From: Xenorhabdus griffiniae
GTDB taxonomy: Bacteria; Pseudomonadota; Gammaproteobacteria; Enterobacterales; Enterobacteriaceae
Reading direction: 5' to 3'
Assembly (NCBI RefSeq): GCF_015163655.1
Contig: NZ_JADEUF010000001.1
Coordinates: 62,001 to 126,000, forward strand
Length of the DNA: 64,000 nt
The number at the start of each line of letters is the position of its first letter. Within the stretch, counting starts at the first letter, position 1. A program made the translations under genes and the position numbers. Below are positions 27,060 through 34,430 of the stretch, piece after piece. Below the pieces are notes generated by a model. It saw only the letters and a program-made list of their open reading frames with translations, did no database searches and was not told where the DNA came from.

Positions 27060-27902
27060 TTAGCTGTTATTAGGTAAACTAATTAGCACGCGGTCATTTG
27101 ATATGATAAGAATTCTGTTTGAAAGAAAATCATCACCTAACAGGCCATCAAAATCTATCCGTTCATCTGGAATTTGATAGATAGCCGCAGATAACTTAAT
27201 TCCATCAGGTGTTATAATAGTTTGCTTTGGGCAGGTCTGTGATAAATTGGCACACCCGTTCTTTGAACGAGTAAAAAGCACCGTATGACTTGCACCAGTA
27301 TCAATAACCATGCGGTTTATCTTCTTACCTTCAGATAATACACTAATTTCTATCCCATTCCTTGTGCGAGTAAATGGAATAGATTGCCAACGATAGCCAT
27401 CGGGAAGAGCTTTGAGATGATCGGTTATCGTCAGTACCTTTGAAGCGTAGTTGATAATAAGCGTTTTGTTTTTGGCAATACCCAGCCCCAACACGCCATC
27501 TATGATAAGTTGTCCCTTATTATCGAACATGCCGTTCCCCCACGGTTTAAAGAGTTCAACGTCAACATCTGAAAGGTGTTCACCATTAACAGTCATATTG
27601 GCCGTCCTTGCCACTACAGTAGATTTATCAACTCCAAAAACATCTACGGAATTTTGCACGGTTATTGTGTGATAATTCCGCTTTGGAAAAAGAGAATCAA
27701 AGATAGATCGAGGGAGATAAAAAGCACCAGACGCCCCAGTATCAACTGAAAGTCTTTTAATCTCTTCACCATTGATATTGAGCGAAACAGAAGGAGTTAT
27801 ATGCTCAAGGTAAACAATCGGTGCAGTTATATCTGCCTTTACTGCTTCAACTGGAACGATAGTAAGGCACAACAACAGGCACCGACTCAGAATTCTATTC
27901 AT
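27060..27902 (-). CDS. Periplasmic two-lobed aspartic protease of the RiPP locus
   Basis: 280 residues from the ATG at 27902; the longer frame starts with TTG. Signal peptide (CLLLCLTIVPVEAVKA). Two copies of the active-site motif D-T-G-A-S, one per half (SVDTGASGAFYLP near 55 and VIDTGASHTVLF near 200), with hydrophobic-hydrophobic-G turns (DGVLGLGIA, DGLLGDDFL). This is a retropepsin-like fold duplicated within one chain, as in pepsins. Placed directly after a precursor gene, it probably trims the exported peptide in the periplasm. That role is inference. Confidence 0.8.
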   Translation of the reverse strand: MNRILSRCLLLCLTIVPVEAVKADITAPIVYLEHITPSVSLNINGEEIKRLSVDTGASGAFYLPRSIFDSLFPKRNYHTITVQNSVDVFGVDKSTVVARTANMTVNGEHLSDVDVELFKPWGNGMFDNKGQLIIDGVLGLGIAKNKTLIINYASKVLTITDHLKALPDGYRWQSIPFTRTRNGIEISVLSEGKKINRMVIDTGASHTVLFTRSKNGCANLSQTCPKQTIITPDGIKLSAAIYQIPDERIDFDGLLGDDFLSNRILIISNDRVLISLPNNS

Positions 27903-28040
27903 ATTAAACAACCCATTAAGAGCAGTGGATGATATTTAATTCAAACTTTTTCCCCATCTTAAAACATAGCAATGAATAGTTTAGACTACAAATATTTTTG
28001 TTTTGGAATTAATTTATTTCATTCACATAATAATAGTTGA

Positions 28041-28071
28041 TAAAAATTGTGTGGTCAATGACCACACAATT
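28041..28071 (-). terminator. Terminator after precursor 1
   Basis: Perfect 12-bp stem AATTGTGTGGTC/GACCACACAATT with a 3-nt loop, followed on the minus strand by a T tract. It lies between precursor 1 and the protease gene, so much precursor mRNA would stop here with some readthrough. Confidence 0.9.
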
Positions 28072-28084
28072 ATATCACGTACTC

Positions 28085-28234
28085 TTATCTTCTATCCCAT
28101 GTAGTTTTAAAAAATATACCATCATCATCAGATGAACCACCGCGAACAGCATCAAGTAGTTCAGACGCTTTTTGGCCCTTCTGATTTTTCAGGTTTGCAG
28201 AATTTTCCTGAATCACTTTCTGTAGTTCTTTCAT
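28085..28234 (-). CDS. xyeA1: XyeA-type RiPP precursor peptide 1
   Basis: 49 residues; ATG preceded by AGGATCTTAAT. Leader residues 1-33 (MKELQKVIQENSANLKNQKG...AVRGG) end in a Gly-Gly site for the exporter's C39 peptidase. Core SSDDDGIFFKTTWDRR has two aromatic-x-basic triplets, F41-F42-K43 and W46-D47-R48. These are the pattern that XyeB-type radical SAM enzymes turn into three-residue cyclophanes. Leader nearly identical to precursors 2 and 3. It was too short for routine gene calling. Confidence 0.9.
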   Translation of the reverse strand: MKELQKVIQENSANLKNQKGQKASELLDAVRGGSSDDDGIFFKTTWDRR

Positions 28235-28550
28235 ATTAAGATCCTTAAAAAGATTGAAATAAAGAAGATAATAACCTAATTTGTGTTTTATTTTGCTAGC
28301 CTACAAGAATTAATTTATTAAAATTCATTTGTAAGCCACATTGTTTAATATATATTATTCCAGAATAAGATCAACAGTATTTTTACATAAAAAACAAATG
28401 CGTAACATCCGTAAAATATAAACATATCAACATAATATAATTAATATTATTAACGTTAAAAATTATAACTATAAGGGCTGATTACATATTCAAAGGATAT
28501 CTCTAAAATGGTAACCTAAATACCCCGCGGGTTAATATGAACCCGTATCA
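28235..28550 (-). promoter_or_regulatory. Promoter region of precursor 1
   Basis: 316-bp A/T-rich gap after the exporter gene. It shares blocks (TCAACA...TTTTTACA, GTAAAATATAAAC, TTAAAATTATAA-like) with the regions upstream of precursors 2 and 3, so it is a duplicated control segment. No gene is seen. Confidence 0.6.
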
Positions 28551-30698
28551 TCAATCAATGTGTTTGAGTGATTGCAAATACTCTTGAGGGGTTGTAAATA
28601 CACCGTTAACCATATCAAAAACTTTGTCGGCCACAGCGATAGCATCTGGTCGATGAGCCGCAAAAAGACGCGTTATTTTCATGGCCTTAATGGCTTCGTT
28701 TATTTTCCGCTCGTTTTCGATATCCAAAGCAGATGTGGATTCATCCAATATGAGAATTTTAGGTCTTCTATAAAGTGCCCGTGCAATGGAGACTCGTTGT
28801 TTCTGGCCTCCTGATAACACACTCCCCATATCCCCAACCCTAGAATTATAGCCATCTGGCATCATCTCTATTCCATCATGAATAGCGGCCATCCTTGCAC
28901 ATTCATGCATAAGTTCAATGTCTGGCCTTTCGGCAAAGCCAGTAATATTTTCCTGTAATGAACCGGTAAACAAAAAATCATCCTGTAAAACATAGGAAAC
29001 ATGCTTACGATAAGCCTCAAGGCCAATGTTAGATATAGGAACACCGTTAATTTTTATAATCCCTTCAGTCGGTTCAAGCAGTGAAGCAAGAACATGAAGC
29101 AATGTGGATTTACCACAGCCTGATGGACCTACAAACGCAACACTTTCTCCTGATTCAACAGCAAAAGATAGTCTCTCAAAAATATAAGGTTCATTAGCTG
29201 AGTAAGCAAAAGACAAAGATGATATTTCTACTTTCCCGTTAAATTCCACAGGCAAATTTTGAGAGGCATCAGAGTGCATATTTTCGCTTTCGGTAAGGAC
29301 TACATCGCTAAGCCGATTTGTATGCATTGAAAGCATTTTAAATTCATAAACAGCATCACAAAAATTAATCGTCCTTTGGATGAACATATCAGCGTACACC
29401 ATGAAAGCAAACAGAACACCAACAGTAAAAAAACCATTTTCAGTCAACTGTGCACCAATATAGACAACCAAACATGCTGACAGCCCTGTGATAAACGCAC
29501 TAATTAGCCGAAAAACGAGATCAATTCGAAAACGCTTGATATTTGCAGCAATGTTTTCAGTTGAGAGGTTCAACCATTTTATTTTTCTGTTAGTGCTCAG
29601 ACACAGCATTTTGATCGCTGAAATACCGCGAACAGTTTCTATAAAATGTGAACTTTGAGCGGCAGTTTTACTGATAGATTCAGCCAGTGCGATTCTGTAC
29701 ATCCCAAAACAATACCATTTGATCAGAGCATAGAGCAGTGCCAGAAAAACTACACTAGCGCAAAGCACTACGCTGTAACTGCTCATGACTACCAATAATG
29801 CAACTGTAACCACCGCATCAAGAATCGCATTTACCATACGCGCAGTAAACGCCTCCTGAATTTGGTTTAGGGATTGTAGGCGAGATACAACATCGCCTAA
29901 CTGGCGTTTTCCAAAGTAGGTAACAGGCAGACTGATTAATTTGCTCAAAAATCCTTCAGACCAACTTAATCCAATAGAATATTTAGCTGCGGTAATAATC
30001 CAGTCACGAAGCCATGTCAGCAGCATTCGCATAAAAAGCAAGGCAATAACAGCGGCTGAGATAACATTCAGGGCAAACATATTACTCGTGCTAAGAATGT
30101 TATCTATAATGAACTGTGAAGAAGCGGGGATAAGCAGCGTAACAAGTTCTATAGTCGCTGATATTGCAATGAGTCGTGCTATCACACCGCCTTTACCTTC
30201 TATCCCAGCTAGCATGTCTCTGATAGAAAGTGCTGAAGATACTTTTTTTCGCTCAAACGTAGCACTGGGTTTCATTTCGAGTGCTATACCAGTGAAGCAA
30301 TCTGATAACTCAGAAAGCATTATACTGCGTTCGCCAACAGCCGGATCATGAATAGTTGCGCCTTTTCGGGACAGTTTTTTGAGCACCACAAAATGATTAA
30401 AAGACCAATGCAGGATACAAGGCAACGAAAGTGAATTCAGTTCTTCCAGTTCTACTTTTACGGGACAAGATGACAACCCTACTTTTTCACCTACGGTCAC
30501 TATTTCCTTAAGGCTCATGCCATGTTTTGAAACATCAAAAAGTTTCCGCATAGAAAGAAGATCAGTATTGAAACCATGATAACTTGCGATCATAGCGATA
30601 CAAGCAAGTCCGCATTCTGAAACTTCAGACTGAATGATTACCGGAAGAGATTTCCCGACAGAAAACGTTGAAAAAAAATCTTTCACATATTTATCCAT
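28551..30698 (-). CDS. Peptidase-containing ABC exporter (PCAT) for the RiPP
   Basis: 715 residues from the ATG at 30698, four bases after the adaptor stop; an ATG at 30746 would overlap it. N-terminal C39 protease with Cys29 (SECGLACIAM), His in SFNHFVVL and Asp in HDPA; six-helix membrane domain (about 165-440); nucleotide-binding domain with Walker A GPSGCGKST, signature LSGGQKQR, Walker B ILILDEST and H-loop AAHR. It should cut precursor leaders after Gly-Gly and export the core, as CvaB/LagD-type transporters do. Confidence 0.93.
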   Translation of the reverse strand: MDKYVKDFFSTFSVGKSLPVIIQSEVSECGLACIAMIASYHGFNTDLLSMRKLFDVSKHGMSLKEIVTVGEKVGLSSCPVKVELEELNSLSLPCILHWSFNHFVVLKKLSRKGATIHDPAVGERSIMLSELSDCFTGIALEMKPSATFERKKVSSALSIRDMLAGIEGKGGVIARLIAISATIELVTLLIPASSQFIIDNILSTSNMFALNVISAAVIALLFMRMLLTWLRDWIITAAKYSIGLSWSEGFLSKLISLPVTYFGKRQLGDVVSRLQSLNQIQEAFTARMVNAILDAVVTVALLVVMSSYSVVLCASVVFLALLYALIKWYCFGMYRIALAESISKTAAQSSHFIETVRGISAIKMLCLSTNRKIKWLNLSTENIAANIKRFRIDLVFRLISAFITGLSACLVVYIGAQLTENGFFTVGVLFAFMVYADMFIQRTINFCDAVYEFKMLSMHTNRLSDVVLTESENMHSDASQNLPVEFNGKVEISSLSFAYSANEPYIFERLSFAVESGESVAFVGPSGCGKSTLLHVLASLLEPTEGIIKINGVPISNIGLEAYRKHVSYVLQDDFLFTGSLQENITGFAERPDIELMHECARMAAIHDGIEMMPDGYNSRVGDMGSVLSGGQKQRVSIARALYRRPKILILDESTSALDIENERKINEAIKAMKITRLFAAHRPDAIAVADKVFDMVNGVFTTPQEYLQSLKHID

Positions 30699-30702
30699 AA
30701 AT

Positions 30703-31884
30703 TTAATCAACCATTCTAAGCAGCCATCTATAAAGACGTTTTTCACCTGTTAAAATTGAGGCATCAACCTGCATTCCCTGTTTCAATGGTAAACTCGAAC
30801 GCTCTTCAGGAATGGCTATTACAGTAAAGTACATGTCATCCTCCCGCCTAATTGCAGCCTCTGATATTGAGGCGACTGTAGCAGTAAATTTTCCGTATCT
30901 TCTCCACGGATAAGCCGATACGCGTAATTTCACCTTCTGTCCAATTTTTATTTCACCTGCTGATTCAGCACCTACCTGAAGTCGGACAACAGGCATCGCG
31001 TCACTAGGTATAACTACGGCCAAAACATCTCCGCGCGTTACATTATCCCCAATCATCTTATCTACCCCAGCCACTCTTCCATTTATGGGACTAGTGATTT
31101 TTATTCGTTCAACGACATCCAACTGTGCTAAGGATTGAGAAATTTGAGTAATTTCTTGATATACATCGTTTGTTTTTTCTTCTAATTTATGAGTTTTTAT
31201 ATCCATTTCAGTTTCAAGAGCGATGATATCAGCCTGCGTTTTGGTGATATTAACTAAAGTGTTTTGCATCTTTTCATCAGCCCGTAAGATTTCCTGCCGG
31301 GATTCATGAATCATCATTTCAGAAATGATCCCTTTTTTGCTGTGTTTTACAAATGAGTTGTATTTCTTCTGTGATTCGGTAAAAGCGTTTCGATTAATCA
31401 AAAGTAGTTCATGCAGTTGCTCCAACTCGTTTTTTTTATTAGCTATAGCGGTAGGTATTTTGATGAGAGCGCTTTCTCTTTCCTTCTCAAATAATACTAA
31501 TTTTTCAGTAAGTAATTGTTTTTTTTCTGTCAGCGCAGCACGTTCCCTTTGAGAGATCAACCCTGATTCAGTCTTTATCTCATGCGAAACTACCATGATT
31601 TCCTGGCCTACGTTAACCTGTTGACCGTCAATGACTCCCAAACTCTCCGCTATACCATCCATCGGAGAAACGAGAGAAGATGCATTAGGATTAAAGATTA
31701 CTCTTCCAGGAGCTTCTACATTAATCCCGTAAGATCCCCAAATGAGGCAGGAAAGCAACATTATGCCAGTCGCAGCACTTAGAATAAGGGGGAAAGTTGT
31801 TGATTGAGGGATATTAAGGGTATGCCTACCAATCCATGTGTTTTTACGATGAAAAATAGCTTCTTTACGAAATAATCCGTTCAC
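30703..31884 (-). CDS. HlyD-family periplasmic adaptor of the RiPP exporter
   Basis: 393 residues: one N-terminal membrane helix (about 28-48), a lipoyl half (VEAPGRVIFNP), a long coiled-coil hairpin (about 105-235), the second lipoyl half (ITSPINGRVAGV) and a beta-barrel domain. It bridges the PCAT exporter to an outer-membrane channel, presumably TolC, encoded elsewhere. It ends four bases before the exporter start. Confidence 0.92.
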   Translation of the reverse strand: MNGLFRKEAIFHRKNTWIGRHTLNIPQSTTFPLILSAATGIMLLSCLIWGSYGINVEAPGRVIFNPNASSLVSPMDGIAESLGVIDGQQVNVGQEIMVVSHEIKTESGLISQRERAALTEKKQLLTEKLVLFEKERESALIKIPTAIANKKNELEQLHELLLINRNAFTESQKKYNSFVKHSKKGIISEMMIHESRQEILRADEKMQNTLVNITKTQADIIALETEMDIKTHKLEEKTNDVYQEITQISQSLAQLDVVERIKITSPINGRVAGVDKMIGDNVTRGDVLAVVIPSDAMPVVRLQVGAESAGEIKIGQKVKLRVSAYPWRRYGKFTATVASISEAAIRREDDMYFTVIAIPEERSSLPLKQGMQVDASILTGEKRLYRWLLRMVD

Positions 31885-31928
31885 CAGAAATCCTTAACTG
31901 TTATTAGTAATTAACAATCGGTTACTTC

Positions 31929-32078
31929 AATATCGATTACAAGTCTGTTAACCTCTTTACCGCTGATATTGATTGCTAAGAGGTTACAGACTCAAGGTGA
32001 ACAATCGGCGAGGTTTATTTCTTCAACTGGAATTATCGTAAGATCCTGAGCCACACATACACTCAGAACTTTATTCAT
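31929..32078 (-). pseudogene. Remnant of a second aspartic-protease gene
   Basis: The minus strand from the ATG at 32078 matches the first 50 or so codons of the protease gene at 27902: shared blocks include AACTGGAA, CTCAAGGT[AG]AACAATCGG and TTGATATTGA-like words. A stop after about 28 codons and indels break it, and no DTGAS motif remains. Its ATG overlaps the stop of the radical SAM gene (ATGA). A protease was therefore once coupled to the maturase. Confidence 0.75.
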
Positions 32079-33253
32079 AATTCAGCAATTCCGATGTTTT
32101 TTGCGAGTTCATTTTCACTCAGGCCAAGTTCCACAAGGTAAGCAGCCCCCCGACCGAGTAATGCCGCCATTGTATCGCAATAAATCGTTTTATTGTTAAA
32201 GGCATTATCTCGCGAATACCTGTTTACAGGTTTTCCACCCGCACAAATTTTTTGCCAAATACATCCTTGGCAATCCACAGGTAAAGAGGATTCAATTTTG
32301 TGAAATTCGCGCATGGGTTGGCTGTTTACTATCTGAGCGTAAGTTGCATCTGCGATATTACCTATTGGTGTAAATATCTCTGAAACCGTTGAGCGCAAAG
32401 TATCATCAATGTAGATGTCACCAGTAGACGTAACAGTTATGGCTAAGGCTTCAAATCCTTCAGTCGGAGGCGTCACTCCCAATACTATATATTTCGATGA
32501 TCCAGCCAGTCTAGTGAAGTAACTGGATAAAATTCTTACATCACAATTAGGATCACTTTGTTCAAACCAAGCATCGCAGACATCAATAAGAAAACGTTTA
32601 ACTCCTTCTGTGTTGGTTGTATTTTCGTAATTGCTGTCAGGTAATAGAAAATCAAATCTTTTACACTGCATATCATGATAAAAGTGGTCAAAAAGTTCTT
32701 TACCACTGGCTTCGGGATCAATAACAGAAAGTATGGAGGGATAGTTAAGAATATTTCTTTCTTTCGCCGCTGTACACAATGCCTTATATCCGTTTAAGGT
32801 TGCCTCATATGAGCTACGCCCTTTGTGATCGATACGGTATTTGTCGTTTATGTGTTTCGGACCATCGATGGAAATGTTTACAGAAATATTAAACTTTTCA
32901 AAAATGGCAATCCATTCATTGTTGATCAAGGTTGCGTTAGTCTGTAATGCAAATCGCAACTCTGCCCCCTTGTAATCTCCAGAATTGAGCGTTTCACATA
33001 GGTAAATTAAACGCTCTTTCTTGAGCATCAATGGTTCACCGCCATGCAAATCAATTTGTATTACGTCTGGGTTAACATCTTCAGCAACCCTTTCTAAAAA
33101 ACCTTTCAACCCTATTATAGTGTTGTGGGAAATAACTGGAGCACTGTTTAGTGCAATATCACTTCCCATATTAAACACATAACAATATGAACAGTTTAGA
33201 TTACAGCGCTCGCTTATTTTGAGAATTACTTCTAAGTGATTTATTTTATTCAT
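32075..33253 (-). CDS. xyeB: Radical SAM/SPASM peptide maturase, XyeB type
   Basis: 392 residues from the ATG at 33253. SAM cluster C17-x3-C21-x2-C24 (CNLNCSYC), GGEPL motif (HGGEPLML) and SIDGP strand. The C-terminal SPASM-type cysteines are in VDCQGCIWQKICAGG and a final Cys near 363, binding auxiliary clusters. Proteins of this family (Haft's Xye: Xenorhabdus, Yersinia, Erwinia) join an aromatic ring to the beta carbon two residues on, giving cyclophane 'triceptides'. It stands between precursor 2 and the exporter genes. Confidence 0.9.
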   Translation of the reverse strand: MNKINHLEVILKISERCNLNCSYCYVFNMGSDIALNSAPVISHNTIIGLKGFLERVAEDVNPDVIQIDLHGGEPLMLKKERLIYLCETLNSGDYKGAELRFALQTNATLINNEWIAIFEKFNISVNISIDGPKHINDKYRIDHKGRSSYEATLNGYKALCTAAKERNILNYPSILSVIDPEASGKELFDHFYHDMQCKRFDFLLPDSNYENTTNTEGVKRFLIDVCDAWFEQSDPNCDVRILSSYFTRLAGSSKYIVLGVTPPTEGFEALAITVTSTGDIYIDDTLRSTVSEIFTPIGNIADATYAQIVNSQPMREFHKIESSLPVDCQGCIWQKICAGGKPVNRYSRDNAFNNKTIYCDTMAALLGRGAAYLVELGLSENELAKNIGIAEL

Positions 33254-33318
33254 ATTTAGCAAGCCATTAAGGAAGTTGGTAAAAACATGTTGTCATCGAC
33301 CACACGTTGACGTAAAGA

Positions 33319-33339
33319 TCCGCCTTCTATGAAGGCGGA
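33319..33339 (-). terminator. Hairpin before the maturase gene
   Basis: TCCGCCTTC/GAAGGCGGA around a TAT loop. It is a second hairpin between precursor 2 and the maturase, so maturase expression depends on readthrough of two structures or on its own promoter. Confidence 0.7.
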
Positions 33340-33452
33340 ATTAATTTCGCCCCAAAAGGACGTACTAATAAAATACCTAAAAATAAATCTCTACCAATTC
33401 TGATAATTTCAAATCTAAAGGCTAATAAAAGGCAGAGTCAAAACCTATTGCT

Positions 33453-33475
33453 GACCACCTCCACATAAGGTGGTC
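33453..33475 (-). terminator. Terminator-like hairpin after precursor 2
   Basis: GACCACCT/AGGTGGTC with a 7-nt loop, 13 bp past the precursor 2 stop. The same GACCAC word forms the stem after precursor 1, and the segment CCTATTGCTGACCACCTCC recurs at 34409-34427. Confidence 0.75.
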
Positions 33476-33487
33476 TTCAGTTAAGAA

Positions 33488-33637
33488 TCAAAAGCTCTTT
33501 TTCCAATCAAGTTTGAACCATGTTTCAGCAGTAGATGCGCCACCACGAACAAAATCAAGTAATTCAGACGCTTTTTGACCTTTCTGATTTTTCAGGTTTG
33601 CAGAATTTTCATGAATAATTTTTTGTAATTCTTTCAT
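33488..33637 (-). CDS. xyeA2: XyeA-type RiPP precursor peptide 2
   Basis: 49 residues, ATG preceded by AGGATATTAAT. Leader as in precursor 1, ending FVRGG. Core ASTAETWFKLDWKKSF has W40-F41-K42 and W45-K46-K47, both aromatic-x-Lys triplets. The C-terminal W-x-K-S-F also resembles the W-S-K-S-F end of darobactin, where Trp and Lys are crosslinked. It is the precursor nearest the maturase gene and likely its main substrate. Confidence 0.92.
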   Translation of the reverse strand: MKELQKIIHENSANLKNQKGQKASELLDFVRGGASTAETWFKLDWKKSF

Positions 33638-34074
33638 ATTAATATCCTAAAAAAGGTTGAGTAAGAGAAGATAAAAATGGAATTTAATATAACTTTAATT
33701 CCATTTTATTTCGCTGATCTACAGAAATGTTTTGTTAAAATTTATCCGTAATCAGCATGATCCAATGTATATTACCCAAAATTAAAGTCAACAATTTTTT
33801 TACAAAAAAATAACAGACATAACACATGTGAAATATAAACTAATTCATATAATTCAATTGGAACTATTAAGTTTTTAATTATAAATTAAATGTATTAAAT
33901 ATAGTATTTTATTGGTGATTGTTTTTTTAGGAAATAATATTGAGTTGTTTTTATATACTTAAATTTTAAGTATTCTTTAATTTTAATTTTTGGTAATGAT
34001 TCCAATTTATTGTTAGCGGTTATCACAGCTATCCAATCACTACCCAAACTCAGAACTTCATGAGCAGTTAAAAC
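33638..34074 (-). promoter_or_regulatory. Upstream region of precursor 2
   Basis: A/T-rich 437 bp between precursors 2 and 3. The first 200 bp resembles the segment upstream of precursor 1 (TCAACAATTTTTTTACA, GTGAAATATAAAC) and should hold the promoter. A 68-codon frame inside (33895-34101) looks spurious. Confidence 0.5.
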
Positions 34075-34095
34075 TGTGCGGCCATTGGCCGCACA
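34075..34095 (-). terminator. Terminator after precursor 3
   Basis: TGTGCGGCC/GGCCGCACA, 9 bp with a 3-nt loop; the minus strand then reads GTTTTAACTG. It lies 31 bp past the precursor 3 stop. Confidence 0.85.
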
Positions 34096-34125
34096 CCACA
34101 TAAAATGCTTCTTACATTTTTTAAG

Positions 34126-34263
34126 CTAATCTAAGCTCTTGAGCCAACTATTAGCAGGAGCAGCTCCGTCACGAACAGCATCTAGTAGTTCAAACATTTT
34201 CTGATCCTTATTATTTTTCAGGTTTGCAGAATTCTCATGAATAATTTTTTGTAATTCTTTCAT
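34126..34263 (-). CDS. xyeA3: XyeA-type RiPP precursor peptide 3, shortened core
   Basis: 45 residues from the ATG at 34263 (AGGATTTGAAT upstream); an ATG at 34323 has no such site. The leader matches the others to residue 18, then diverges (NNKDQKMFELLDAVRDG). The Gly-Gly is changed to Asp-Gly. Core AAPANSWLKSLD keeps only one triplet, W40-L41-K42. Either a one-ring product or a precursor in decay. Confidence 0.85.
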   Translation of the reverse strand: MKELQKIIHENSANLKNNKDQKMFELLDAVRDGAAPANSWLKSLD

Positions 34264-34430
34264 ATTCAAATCCTTAAATATATTGAAGTAGAGAAGATGA
34301 TAATAGAATCTAACTATAAACACATTAATATAATTTAATTAACATTATCAACATTTAAAATTATAATCATAAGACAGATTGCACTCACATATGATATTTT
34401 TGCTTAAAGCCTATTGCTGACCACCTCCTT

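Noticed and set aside
33895-34101. 68-codon reading frame between precursors 2 and 3
   Set aside because: Starts inside a terminator hairpin, has no ribosome-binding site and covers the duplicated promoter segment.
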